Assembly (NCBI RefSeq): GCF_000231115.1
Contig: NW_006889836.1
Location: forward strand, 1-64,000
Reading direction: 5' to 3'
DNA: 64,000 bases
Source: Vittaforma corneae ATCC 50505
Lineage: Eukaryota; Microsporidia; Nosematidae
The position numbers and the translations under genes are program-made. Below are positions 29,467 to 39,900 of this stretch, in pieces. A model generated the notes under the pieces. The model did no database searches, was not told the origin of the DNA, and was given only the letters and a program-made list of their open reading frames with translations. Every line of letters starts with the position of its first letter. The first letter of the stretch is position 1.

Positions 29467-31647
29467 ATGAATGCTCTAATGCAGCAAATTTTGTCCAGAA
29501 AAACAACCAAGAACTCAAGAATAAATCTAATAACAAAAACAATAGGAAAGCCAAAGCCTCTGCCCAGATGCTCATGCTCAATAACTGCAGATGGGCCTTC
29601 CTTGTTCTATACTTTTGATGGAAGAGCACTTTTCTTTTCAGCAGACCAAGAAGAACCAATAATATCGCTACCAGACGAAACAAGAAAGGTGGTGTTTCCA
29701 AATACCGAGGATAATGCTGTTATTTTCCTTTTGAGTGCAAAAAACAAGCTTGAGTGCTGTGATTTCACTCCAACTTTGAGTGAAAATCGATACATCGTGA
29801 CAAGGAATGTCGTACAAATTGAAAAATCATGTGGAAAGGTTTTTTATATGTTTAAGAAAGACCAACACCATTTTATTAATGAATGCATTTTCAATGGCAA
29901 GAAATGGATTGGCCAGATTGCCATGATTAACATTGAAGGATCAGCTGTGAAGCTGTTTGCCTCGAATGGTACATTCTTCTATACTGTTGAGTCTAAGGTA
30001 TTTGACAGCACCGGCACGTATCTAGGCTTTTGTGCTGATTTTGTCTATCGTTACGGTGATTTGATGGTTACCGGAATACAAAAGAGCGGCTACTATGAAA
30101 TTAGCCTTTTGAGTGTGAAAACATCCTATTCCATAATTGAATCATTTAATATGCAATGCAGTGAAGTAGCAAAGATCACTGCACATCATGATCTTTTAAT
30201 ATTCCAGAATCTGAATGAGCTGAACCTATTCAAGATTAGCACTGACACTGAAAGCTTTGGTATTAAATACAACATAAAACATGACTACGATGTTTTCGAC
30301 TATGATTTTAGTATTGTTGAAAACTCTGTCTATCTTTATATTCTCGCCGATTCAAAGCACTTTGATTCAATAGATGCCATACTCGATTCAAACATCGAGT
30401 CCTATAATATAACTAAGCTTTCAACCGACAATATCAAATGCTTTGATGGCAGCTTTGATCTACATTCTGCGCCTGAGCGTGCCAATTCAGGTAAATCCAT
30501 TGCAAACTTAGGATCTAGACAGTCTTCTCCAACCAAAGTAAAGCCAGATTTTGATGTAAATGATGCTGATTTTTTCTATGATAGTCTTCCAACCAAGAAG
30601 TCTTCGATTCTTCGGGAAATGGAGTCCATGTCCTTAGCCCCATCAAACAGTGATATGGCATCAGAACCAAAACCAAGAAACAATCTTCTGGAAGAAGTAA
30701 GAGCGACGCTGAGTAAAAAGAAGCTCTCTGCCCAGGATCAAGATCTGAAACAGGTTGAAGAGCCAGTAAAACCCATACAGGACCGATTTGAGCTATATAA
30801 ATCTATGAGCTCGGATGCCGCATCTGCACCTGAGATTCAGCTATCCAAGGATGAAAACACATACCTGGATGCCGCATTAAACGGCAGAGATGCACAAATA
30901 CACTCAAAGATTCATTTGAATGATAAGCATTCCCAGTACCAGCTAGTAGATGGCGCATTCTCCAAAGAAAATACATCTAATTTGATTAATCCGTCTGACA
31001 TGATGAATGTGCTGAATAGTATTGACAAGAGTCTGTGTGAAATCAGGCAGTATTACAAGCAAACACAATCTGCCATTCAGTCTTTGAGTTTCAGAGAAGA
31101 TCAAATAAGGAGTCTTTTGAAGAACATTATTGTGGAAGCTCTTGTCCCAAGTGTTGAGGCATGCTTTAACGAAATGAGAATTCAAATGCAGACTGAGCTT
31201 AAGAAAATACTGTCTTCAGCAACTAGGTCAGCTGAAGATCCAAAAATATGTCTGATCAAAAAACATCTTACGAGTGGCAAGCCTGCTCAAGCGATTATTG
31301 AGCTTTTGAAACTAGATGAAAAAGAAATTGCAGCTAATCTCTCATTATTCACTCCAGCCTCGATTGAGAATGTCGAATCCAATGTTCTTTTCATGCTACT
31401 TTCGAAGATATACTCACTTCTACAAAAATCCTCTTCTGATTTATACTTTGATTTGATATACTATTGTCTTGTTGACATTGAAATTGACGATTTGTCCGTC
31501 GAAAACTTACAAGAGCTGAGTATTATGCTGAGAAATATCAGAGAGACAGAGTCGTTCAACAAGGAGAAATACTCTGATTTGTCCTGCGTTATCGACATTA
31601 TTTCAAAGAGGATTCGAAAAAGGGCAAGACGAGATAGTTCTAAGTAA
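29467..31647 (+). CDS. EDC4: EDC4/Ge-1-like mRNA decapping scaffold (probable)
   Basis: 726 aa. Residues 1-330 look like a degenerate beta-propeller (repeated short strands, FDGRALFFSADQEEP, FDSTGTYLGFCADFVYRYGD). A polar low-complexity linker (about 340-500) follows. The C-terminal 220 residues are helical and resemble the Ge-1 C-terminal domain: a coiled segment, VEALVPSVEACFNEMRIQMQ (Ge-1: VPAFEKSCQAMFQQI), and an alpha-alpha repeat with LIKKHLTSGKPAQAIIELL (Ge-1: ILQLLQQGHLNQAFQQAL). In animals and plants EDC4 bridges DCP1/DCP2 in P-bodies. Start follows TTCCCCA. Sequence similarity is weak, domain order good. Confidence 0.5.
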   Translation: MNALMQQILSRKTTKNSRINLITKTIGKPKPLPRCSCSITADGPSLFYTFDGRALFFSADQEEPIISLPDETRKVVFPNTEDNAVIFLLSAKNKLECCDFTPTLSENRYIVTRNVVQIEKSCGKVFYMFKKDQHHFINECIFNGKKWIGQIAMINIEGSAVKLFASNGTFFYTVESKVFDSTGTYLGFCADFVYRYGDLMVTGIQKSGYYEISLLSVKTSYSIIESFNMQCSEVAKITAHHDLLIFQNLNELNLFKISTDTESFGIKYNIKHDYDVFDYDFSIVENSVYLYILADSKHFDSIDAILDSNIESYNITKLSTDNIKCFDGSFDLHSAPERANSGKSIANLGSRQSSPTKVKPDFDVNDADFFYDSLPTKKSSILREMESMSLAPSNSDMASEPKPRNNLLEEVRATLSKKKLSAQDQDLKQVEEPVKPIQDRFELYKSMSSDAASAPEIQLSKDENTYLDAALNGRDAQIHSKIHLNDKHSQYQLVDGAFSKENTSNLINPSDMMNVLNSIDKSLCEIRQYYKQTQSAIQSLSFREDQIRSLLKNIIVEALVPSVEACFNEMRIQMQTELKKILSSATRSAEDPKICLIKKHLTSGKPAQAIIELLKLDEKEIAANLSLFTPASIENVESNVLFMLLSKIYSLLQKSSSDLYFDLIYYCLVDIEIDDLSVENLQELSIMLRNIRETESFNKEKYSDLSCVIDIISKRIRKRARRDSSK

Positions 31648-31821
31648 AATTCGATTTATTATTACTATTGCTGTTTGTACGCTTGCTGGTATAGCATGTG
31701 CTGTGTTGTTTAATGTGGTTAAATATTTTACAATATCCTTCTATGTGAATGATAGGAGTTCAATATGAAAATCAAAAGAGCTACTGGATTAGGGAAGACA
31801 ATCGCCAGCTAAAACGGGAAG

Positions 31822-31893
31822 CGAATCCGGCGGGGATCGAACCCGCAGTCTTTGGTTCCGTAGACCAACGCTTTGCCATTAAGCTACGGATCC
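31822..31893 (-). tRNA. tRNA-Arg (anticodon ACG)
   Basis: 72-nt cloverleaf. Acceptor GGATCCG pairs with CGGATTC (one G-U), discriminator G. D arm GCTTAATGGCAAAGC. The anticodon loop CTACGGA in TTGGT/ACCAA gives ACG. T arm GCGGG-TTCGATC-CCCGC. No intron. Confidence 0.95.
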
Positions 31894-32157
31894 AAAGGTA
31901 TGCAAATTTTACTATTTGTAACTATGCTAATGAAGCGCATAAAACATAAGTCTACCGCATTCATAGATGCCAAGCACGTTTGTTGCAATCACTTTTGCAA
32001 ATGATGCAAATTTTAGTTATATTGCTAAACACATGGCAAGTGGAAAGTGCTGATTTAGATGAAAGATACTGTGATATACAATATCACTGTCATTCTGCTC
32101 AATATAATTTTCTGTGAAGTTTTTTGAATATTTAAAAAATAATAGATCATCCCCATA

Positions 32158-33336
32158 ATGATAAGCTTAAATCCTATAGCGGCTATCAGGATGCTAATCG
32201 GCAATGTATTTACGGAAAGGCTAATATTGCCAAGATCTGGCACCTCTCTATACACAGAGCGACCACCCAGCATGCATGATGTGCCTCCATCCCGTTCATT
32301 CCATGCAAAACAAAGTAATCTAAATGAGCATCCAACACAAGTGGCACGCCCCAATGGTAGAATAAGAAAAGTTCGTAAAGCAGTAGTACCAAATCCAAGA
32401 GATGCACAAACACATAAAGCTGATGATAGTATGAACATGCTACCAGTCTATAATAGTACGCGGAAAACAGACCCTCGCGATACTGCTTTAGCATTATATA
32501 ATGATCCAAATAAGCTCTGGTATCAACCAGATGCTACTCAAGAAAGTGCGCCAACGATAAAAGACGGAACTGTTGATCAACAAAATACACTTAGTAATCA
32601 AAGCATTCACTTGCAGGAGGACATGCTTAGCCTTCAATGTTGTAGTGGACATGAGAATATATTGGCACCCCAAAATATGACCATCCATGAATATGATGCT
32701 CCAGAAGCACAGAAGACAGATGTTCCCGTGCAGCTACTTGGACATGTGCTAGACTCAAGTAATGGTAATTATTTTATAAACCAATCAAATGAGCTTCACA
32801 ACCCAGCTTGCCAGTCTAATGGGCATGCTCCCGAAACTATAGATGCTGAGCAACATACGGCCATTTATGACACCACGAATCAATCTAAAATGGACGGTTT
32901 TGGCAAGTTTACACATGAAGTAAAAGATGCCACCGAGGATGTCTCCAGTACAAATAGTAGAAACAGTACCTCTTTGTTCAATGAAACGATTAATGTTCTT
33001 GGGTATGATGTCAATATGGTTCTTTTGGCTGTTTCTGTAACTACTATTTTTGCACTAAGCTTATACTTGATGACAGTGTACAGAAAGACAGCTATTAGAT
33101 CAACTGAATTGCGCTTGAAATCAAAGCATTTTGGATCCTACCAAGTATTTCGCTATGTTTCTTCTAAAATTGCAAGTGTTTTCAGTCCATTTATAAACAT
33201 GATCAGAAACGTCTATCTCATGATTTATATGAAAGTCTCATCATTGTTCACATCCAAGAATATAGAGATTGTGTACCGTAAGGGATTGCGTAGAGGAACC
33301 AAGTATGATTATGAATTTCAAGTAGGAAACAGTTAA
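32158..33336 (+). CDS. Orphan single-pass membrane protein A
   Basis: 392 aa, unrecognised. A long polar region (about 30-280) with seven N-x-S/T sites (for example YNSTR, QNMTI, FNETI) is followed by one hydrophobic segment at about 285-305 (MVLLAVSVTTIFALSLYLM) and a basic cytoplasmic tail of about 85 residues. The N-terminus is only weakly hydrophobic. The start is placed by CCCC at -6 to -3; two in-frame stops lie upstream, and beyond them is a short frame with a signal-like peptide (see findings). Its architecture and position match the next gene, suggesting old paralogues exposed outside the cell or in the lumen. Confidence 0.7.
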   Translation: MISLNPIAAIRMLIGNVFTERLILPRSGTSLYTERPPSMHDVPPSRSFHAKQSNLNEHPTQVARPNGRIRKVRKAVVPNPRDAQTHKADDSMNMLPVYNSTRKTDPRDTALALYNDPNKLWYQPDATQESAPTIKDGTVDQQNTLSNQSIHLQEDMLSLQCCSGHENILAPQNMTIHEYDAPEAQKTDVPVQLLGHVLDSSNGNYFINQSNELHNPACQSNGHAPETIDAEQHTAIYDTTNQSKMDGFGKFTHEVKDATEDVSSTNSRNSTSLFNETINVLGYDVNMVLLAVSVTTIFALSLYLMTVYRKTAIRSTELRLKSKHFGSYQVFRYVSSKIASVFSPFINMIRNVYLMIYMKVSSLFTSKNIEIVYRKGLRRGTKYDYEFQVGNS

Positions 33337-33984
33337 ATTGGTTTATCTCTTTTGTCCAAAATATTTATAAAGGATATTATGAAATTGCGATGGTTTGTGT
33401 AAAATAAGCACGTTAATAATTTTTAATAATTTTCCTTCAATCAATCTTAGTTTGACGAAACCTTTACATTAAATTTTAATTAAAGATCAAAAATCTAAGC
33501 AAGCAGGGGAAGAAGTTGTCCTAAATGCTCGGTATTCTTTAATAATAGTTGGAAGCTGCATTTTGTAAATAACTTTTGTTCTAATCAAGTCAATTTGCAG
33601 AGTGATTATTACTTATCAAGTGGCAGGAATTGACAGAAATAGATTCCAAACATTTGTAATGTTGCTTTGAGCCAAGCCTAGAATCCAATTTAATCATGTC
33701 ATAGCTACTGTGAGTGTGTTTCTTCAATCTACAAAGGCTATGCAGAGTGTCTCAATGCGGCTTGTACTTCTTTCTTTATTTCTTGAAATCAACTCTTAAA
33801 ATTTTTCAATTTACCTATGGCATTTATTTGCTGTCAAACATCCACCAAGACAAGTTGAACAAGACCATGCGAACTCCTAGCATTGAGAATCTCAACATGT
33901 CTTTTGTAGCTGTCTATATTTTTAATTTATTTTGATTTATTTTTGAGATTTCTTATAAAAATTTTGCAATTATCTTATCCCTCA
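33337..33984. other. Long AT-rich spacer between membrane proteins A and B
   Basis: About 650 bp, the longest spacer here, rich in A and T runs. A 73-codon frame at 33714-33935 has no motif and no coding character. No RNA gene is recognised. Confidence 0.45.
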
Positions 33985-35109
33985 ATGTTCAGACTTACAC
34001 AGATTGGAATTGTACTTGTACTAATTAACAAAATACTCGCAGAGGGTGATGTAGTATATGGTCCAAAGAGGCAAAATGAGACCATTTATGATAGTTTAAA
34101 AGAAAATGGGGATCCATTTGAAACAAACTATCGTGATCAGCCAGTTGGCCTCAGCACTTCTACTGAGAATCAAAAATCTTCTAGTAGTAAGAGCCCTGTG
34201 GAGGAGGATCCTATTATTAATGAGGATGAACGACCAACAGCCTCTAATCCTACTACTGGCAGTATAATATCAACAACCAAGCCTTTTGATGGTACTAGGC
34301 CAGCAGATAAAACCATCGACGAAGAAGAGCAGGAATTAAGTCAACTAGGTGCATCAACTAATCCTTCTAGTGATGCTACTTCAGAAACTAAGATTGTCGA
34401 CAAGGAAGAGCAGAAATTGAGCCAGCAAGATGTGTCTGAAAAGACTTCGAGTAGATCCAATCCATTTATCATTAACAATCAGCAAACGGGGCAAAGCAGG
34501 TCTCAGGGATCAAAGGAACATATTACTGAATCTGCTGCTCAGGAAGGAACTCTAAGCTTAAACTCTGCTGATCAGGAAGAAGGAACTCTAAGCTCAAACA
34601 ATGGAAATGGAACTTTTCATGGCCATCTCACAAAAGAGGCAAATTCTACAAATGGTGAGTCCACAACGCAATCTGATACCCAAACTGACTCTGCTTCTCA
34701 AACATACTTTTCTAATTTATTATCCTGGATTAGTGAGTATACCAAAACAATTGGTATGGACTTTACCGATAAAGAGTCTTTCTGGGGATATGAGTACAAT
34801 CTTGGATATTTCAAGATAAACAATGGTGTATTGGTCGTAGTTCTGACGATCTTGGCTGCTGTTAGTCTCTATTACTTTATTACTGCTGTAAGCCAAAGTG
34901 AAAAGCTGTATTACAACAGAGACGAGGCTGGTAAAACTCTTAGCAAGCTTATTTTAGCAATTAGCAATTTCTTTGGAGCTGTTAAAAGAAAGATCGCTGA
35001 GCCTTTCAAGAAGGTTCGTCACGTTGGTGATACTAAGAAAGGTAGCCTGATTCGTGAAAAAAGAAAATTTCCAGAGGATAGCGACGAATATTTGGATGAA
35101 GGCTATTAA
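33985..35109 (+). CDS. Orphan secreted type I membrane protein B
   Basis: 374 aa. A clear signal peptide MFRLTQIGIVLVLINKILAEG begins at the ATG after CCCTCA. The ectodomain (about 25-270) is Ser/Thr/Glu/Gln-rich, with imperfect repeats around EEQ(E/K)LSQ (about 117 and 141) and a nearly exact repeat around EGTLSLNSAD/EGTLSSNNGN (about 190 and 202). A membrane helix lies at about 279-303 (VLVVVLTILAAVSLYYF). The tail is basic (about 70 residues). Ser/Thr-rich ectodomains are typical of microsporidian surface, spore-wall and polar-tube proteins, but I see no match to a named one. The same layout as protein A suggests duplication. Confidence 0.8.
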   Translation: MFRLTQIGIVLVLINKILAEGDVVYGPKRQNETIYDSLKENGDPFETNYRDQPVGLSTSTENQKSSSSKSPVEEDPIINEDERPTASNPTTGSIISTTKPFDGTRPADKTIDEEEQELSQLGASTNPSSDATSETKIVDKEEQKLSQQDVSEKTSSRSNPFIINNQQTGQSRSQGSKEHITESAAQEGTLSLNSADQEEGTLSSNNGNGTFHGHLTKEANSTNGESTTQSDTQTDSASQTYFSNLLSWISEYTKTIGMDFTDKESFWGYEYNLGYFKINNGVLVVVLTILAAVSLYYFITAVSQSEKLYYNRDEAGKTLSKLILAISNFFGAVKRKIAEPFKKVRHVGDTKKGSLIREKRKFPEDSDEYLDEGY

Positions 35110-35247
35110 ATTGCTTTGATTTAATATATTTTTGTGGTTTTGTAGGTATTGTTTTAAGCAATATAAACTCCGTTTACTTAGTTCTCAAACTATTTGTTTA
35201 CTGGCTATGTTTGAAATTAATTCACATTGTTTTAAACAAACACAGCG

Positions 35248-36288
35248 ATGACCAATAACTGGGAAAATCCGAAAAGTATGAAGAAGAGCGATAGTTCAAC
35301 GGAAAATACGAAAGCATTGCTCGAGAAATCTAAAGCCACAAAAAAAGTGTTTGGAAAATCATCAACACCAAGTTTTGATAGCTCAACAAGCACTGAACCA
35401 AAGGTGCCTCTAAAAGAAGAACAAAAGCTTGAAGAAAAGCTTAGTCCAGCGCAGATGACTATAAATATGTTTGAGGGACTAGCAAATGCATATATAATGA
35501 CAGAAAAGCCCTTTACCGAGAGTGAAGCAAATACAAATAATAGCTCTGAACCTGAAAATAAAATGATGGTAGTGAATGAAAACCCCATCCATTCTACTTC
35601 AAATGAGAATGAATCCCTTGATGGCTACTCCCAGTCGACTGATGTAACCATAGATGAGCTAAGAGAGAAGATTAAGGAAATACTGAGCATTCCATTACCA
35701 GAAGACAGTCAAGAAGAATTGAAGGAAGATGAAGTCAATTTACGGCATGAGGAAAATATGAAAATATTAAAGCAGAAGCTTAGATTGAATATGTCGGAAG
35801 AAAGCCATGATTCTGATGAAGAACAATTGATGACTAGCGATGTATCACAATCAAAAGGTACAATTACAGAAAGCGTGGTAAGAACCAGTGTGCCTTTTAG
35901 GAAGAGCAAAGGGTCAAACATTCCAAAATATAATCTCGAGGAGGCTAGAAAGATATTTACACGTAGCTCGCCAAAAAATACTTCAAAAAGGAAGTCTGCA
36001 CTCGATCACAAAGTGACTGATCTTACGCAGGAGACATTGTCGATTTCCAAGCAGACACCAACAGTACTAAAAACGGAAGCATTCAAGGATAAAATGCCGA
36101 TACTTGAAGACAGTGAAGCTTATAAAACATATTACAAAGAAAGGGAAATTGTGGAATTGGCAAAAAAGCCAAAAGGCGAAGCAATACATGAGGAAATACA
36201 AGTCGAATATGCAGAGATCAATACAAATAAAGAAAGAAGAAGTTTTATACGGTCCTTCCTAAGGCTGGTTTCATGTGGAAGGATATAA
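35248..36288 (+). CDS. Orphan hydrophilic protein with basic amphipathic tail
   Basis: 346 aa, unrecognised, strongly charged and Ser/Thr/Glu/Lys-rich, probably mostly disordered, with a short predicted helix near 125-150 (TIDELREKIKEILSIPLPED). The last 17 residues are basic and hydrophobic (RRSFIRSFLRLVSCGRI), possibly a membrane-binding helix with one Cys. It has no signal peptide and no CCC before the start. It follows proteins A and B on the same strand, 138 nt after B. Confidence 0.6.
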   Translation: MTNNWENPKSMKKSDSSTENTKALLEKSKATKKVFGKSSTPSFDSSTSTEPKVPLKEEQKLEEKLSPAQMTINMFEGLANAYIMTEKPFTESEANTNNSSEPENKMMVVNENPIHSTSNENESLDGYSQSTDVTIDELREKIKEILSIPLPEDSQEELKEDEVNLRHEENMKILKQKLRLNMSEESHDSDEEQLMTSDVSQSKGTITESVVRTSVPFRKSKGSNIPKYNLEEARKIFTRSSPKNTSKRKSALDHKVTDLTQETLSISKQTPTVLKTEAFKDKMPILEDSEAYKTYYKEREIVELAKKPKGEAIHEEIQVEYAEINTNKERRSFIRSFLRLVSCGRI

Positions 36289-36477
36289 ATAAATATATTT
36301 GCCGGGTTAAGTATAAGTTTAATATTGATTTACTTGCAGACCTTGTGTAGAGTGGGACAATGTGCAGTACTATTGGAAAATGCAAACAGCCTTCGCATAT
36401 AACAGATGCGATTTATTAGCTATTCTAGCAAACACATAAGAAACGAGCATTGAGATGCTGGTGCCGTTGAAATGCTT

Positions 36478-36813
36478 TCACGGCCTTGTGTCTGACTTCT
36501 TTATGAAGCTGAATAAATTTTGCTGTTTTGGTTTTTTAGCAATTTCAGGCTTGTTTTCAGCAATGAGGAAGGTGTCATTCTTCTTTTTTGCGGGATGTTC
36601 TTCTATAGTCCTTTTTCTCAGATACTTTTTCAAATCATCGTAGTCCCTATTGCTGACAAGATACAGCTGATCTCCTGAATTCTTACTGAGACTCAGCGTC
36701 GTTTTATCACCATTGCTCGTTGCTTTAAAATACACTTTTATATACTCGGGGTGCTCTTTTAGGATGTCTTGCAAGTTATCCCTGTTGTAGAAATAAGTAT
36801 CTTCGTCCTCCAT
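36478..36813 (-). CDS. Small SRP9-like protein with C-terminal PIP-box-like motif
   Basis: 111 aa. Residues 6-72 have the alpha-beta pattern of the SRP9/SRP14 fold and resemble SRP9 in order (YIKVYFKATSNGDKTTLSL, then LYLVSNRDYDDLKKYLRK; SRP9: ARVVLKYRHSDGNLCVKV, VYKTDQAQDVKKIEK). The tail is Lys-rich and ends with QQNLFSFIKK, which fits a PCNA-interacting peptide (Q-x-x-L-x-x-F-I). The two readings conflict, since SRP9 has no PIP box, so it may be a small replication factor instead. Start follows CCCTA. Confidence 0.4.
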   Translation of the reverse strand: MEDEDTYFYNRDNLQDILKEHPEYIKVYFKATSNGDKTTLSLSKNSGDQLYLVSNRDYDDLKKYLRKRTIEEHPAKKKNDTFLIAENKPEIAKKPKQQNLFSFIKKSDTRP

Positions 36814-36943
36814 TAGGGAGCAAAAAATAGTAAAAGTTTGCTGGGAATATAAAGACGGCTAAGACTAGTCACATTCAATAATAGCAGTATGTCTACAAAG
36901 AAATTGAGCATTAATAAAATAAAAGCATTTATATAGCAATTAT

Positions 36944-39900
36944 TTAGTTGATTCCTGCAGCCACACGTTCTTTTAGAAGGTCTAATTCATCCTGAATGTC
37001 CTCATCATCCCCATATTCATATATTTTCACGTTGAAGTCATCCAGGTGGTCTTTGAAAAACTGGAAATTTTTAATTTCCAAGATTCCCTCAATAAAAATT
37101 TTCACGGAGTTTTCAGTTAGGTTTCTGAAGTTTTTACTGAACAGTGATGTGGCGAACTCCCTTACAATTGCATAGTTGTTATTGGAACTGTTGAGCGACG
37201 GTATTTTGTTGAGATATGATATTAGGTCATACAGTAATTCGACTTGTACATCGTAGTTCTGCCTCATGTCTTTGTCGAAAATCAATCCCAAGACATTTTC
37301 AAGACAGATCAGGTAGAACCTATTAAAGAAGCCAAACATCTTGTTTTCAAGTGAGTGTTTGAAAAAGACCTTTAGAGTGGTAAGAGCCAACACCGACACC
37401 TCTCTTAATCCCGTGAGAGAGAAAAGAACAGAGTTGACGATGGATTCATAGGCAGGCGATTCTGTAAAAATGGGGAACACTATCTTGAAAGATTTGTCAG
37501 CCATTTCATTCAAAAGTGACAGATACTTTTTAGACAGTTCGATATGCTCATCGGCCTTGACAACATATGGTACAGCAGGTGCAATTAGGTTATTTATGAA
37601 AAACTGAAGGCGCTGAATCTCAATAAGATGCTCATGATTCTTGGTGTTTGAGACAATAGAAATGGCAAGTGAGAGTATGGCTGGGTCAAAGTTGGATTTA
37701 AAATCAAGCAAAACATTTTCACAAAGATTATTAACAAAGTCCGTGTAAACGAAGCCGGAGGAAATGACAGTTTCAAAGAAGTTGGCCAAGGATGTTTTAA
37801 GAATTTGGATGTTTTTCTGGACAAGCGAATTAAATGCAACTTCAGGCTTAGAAACATGCTTGTAAAGATATAAAAATGAATTTAAAACGTTAATATTTTG
37901 GAATATTTCAGGCGTGATTTTAAAACCAAGAGAGTAAGATTCAACCAGATGGACTATCATTTTGAGCTGCGATTGCTCATGGATGACGGTGTGGATGCTG
38001 GTGATGTACCTCTCATCAAGCATAGCCTGATTTGTAAGAGTGCCGTAAATCATTTCCACATACTTTGCATCTTTCTTTTGGCTGTGTTTGAGAACAATCA
38101 ACAGGCCTTCAATAACCATCCTCTGCAAATAATAGTCAAGGTTTGACGTGATTGACGGAAGATCATTTAAAATCTCCTCATAAAAGTATGCCTTGTCTTT
38201 TTTTAGGAAAAACTGGTTGGGGCACTTCTCACAAATCTTGAAAAAGTTATCACATGCCATTTCTTTGATACCCTGATATTTTTCTTCCATGAACTCAAAT
38301 AACTTCTTAACGACAACCGTTAAAAAGTCATTGTGGTACTTCAAGAATCGGTAGTACTGGCCAATTATAAACATAATGTTAGATGCAATGATGGCCTTTT
38401 CGTCTTTGGAGTTTCTTAGCTCACACATGGTGAGTAAATTTTTGATTATCGAAACAAAGAAGTCACGCTCAACTGACTCTTCAAGCGCATTAGAAATAGA
38501 GCCAATCGCCCAGCAGATCTTATTCAGCCAGACATGGTCGAAGTCGCTTGTTGAAATGAACCGCTCGATCTTCTTTACAAAAAAGTCAATCATAAAATCC
38601 TCAATACAGAAGGATAAGTAAAACATGTTTGATCTCATTTTCTTATAAAATTCAATTTCACTAGTCTCAACTTTTTTATCTCTGATAATCTCACCAAGAT
38701 CATTGACAAGAATAAACACTTCTTCTGGTCGAGGCATGTTATTTGTGAATACAGGCAGCATAGCCTCGAGAATAAAGATGAAGCTGTTTCTTCTCAATGG
38801 CTTTGATGTCGGAATTCTAAGTGGATATTCCGAGTACATTTCATATATAAACTTGGTCCAGAATGGAAATATCTCATTGTAAATGGATGTATCTTCAATC
38901 TTGGTCAGCTGCACAAGATACCCAAGGCCCTGCTTAATTTGCTCCAGACTTAGCTCGTAGATCCAAATTGAGTACAGAGAAGAAAAGACTGTTGCATATT
39001 TTTTAACGAACATTTTTTCTTGTTCGTTTATCTTTTTGAAGGCCAAGTGGAGCTTGGACACTTCTCCGTACGATTCAAATTTTCCCAAATAGAGTTTGAA
39101 GAAGTTGAGAAGTTCGGTGTGAATCAGTGCAATCTTCTGCTTTTCATGCTCCAAGACCTCTGGAGAGGGCTCTAGCATCCCATTCTCTTTGTATGTCCTT
39201 CTTAGTTCTATAATTTCAAGCAGACATTCAAGGGTGGCAATAGAATGTGGTGAGTTAAGATGGCCTAGTATAAAGTCCACAATTCTTGTTGAAAATACAA
39301 ACTCCAGGGGCATGGATTTGCAGAAGGACTTGAATGCACCAAGACAGCTTTCTAGGAGGGCATCATCAAGTTCTCGAGTCTCACTATATTCGAGAATAAG
39401 TGAGATAAAATGGAAAATTGTGTAGTACTCCTGCTTTAGGGTTTTTCTTAAGAGTCTCTTCTTTGTTGTTGCAATTTCATCACCAACAATAAACAGCTGC
39501 TCGTTAATATTCTTAAGGATTACCAACGAATTCATACTGACCTGCATGGAAGTTGATTGGCTAGTCGCTATCAGGTCGCTAATGAAGGTTGGCCATCTCT
39601 TTGGCCAGTCTTTTTTCACTATTTCAATCAAAACCGAGTTGAACTTTTGCAAAATAATATCTGATGGGAGCGCTGAACGTTCAATTACTGTACTAAAAAC
39701 ATACCGGCGAAGTCCTGCTTTCATTTCCTCATTGAACAGCACCCATTTGCTTTTCACTGTTTCCTCCAAAATTTGCAGAGCAATGAATTGAGATTGTTTT
39801 GAAGATGAGTTTTTAAGAATGCAGTCGATTTTGGTCCAACTGCTAGGAAGATCTTTAAACTGCAAAAGAATATTCTCGGCTATTGCTTTGTTTGGAGATG

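Noticed and set aside
33714..33935. 73-codon frame in the spacer before protein B
   Set aside because: No start motif, no similarity, Phe/Leu-rich by base composition.
36270..36288. CaaX-type prenylation end (CGRI) on the 346-aa hydrophilic protein
   Set aside because: Gly and Arg are not aliphatic, so it does not fit a prenylation box.
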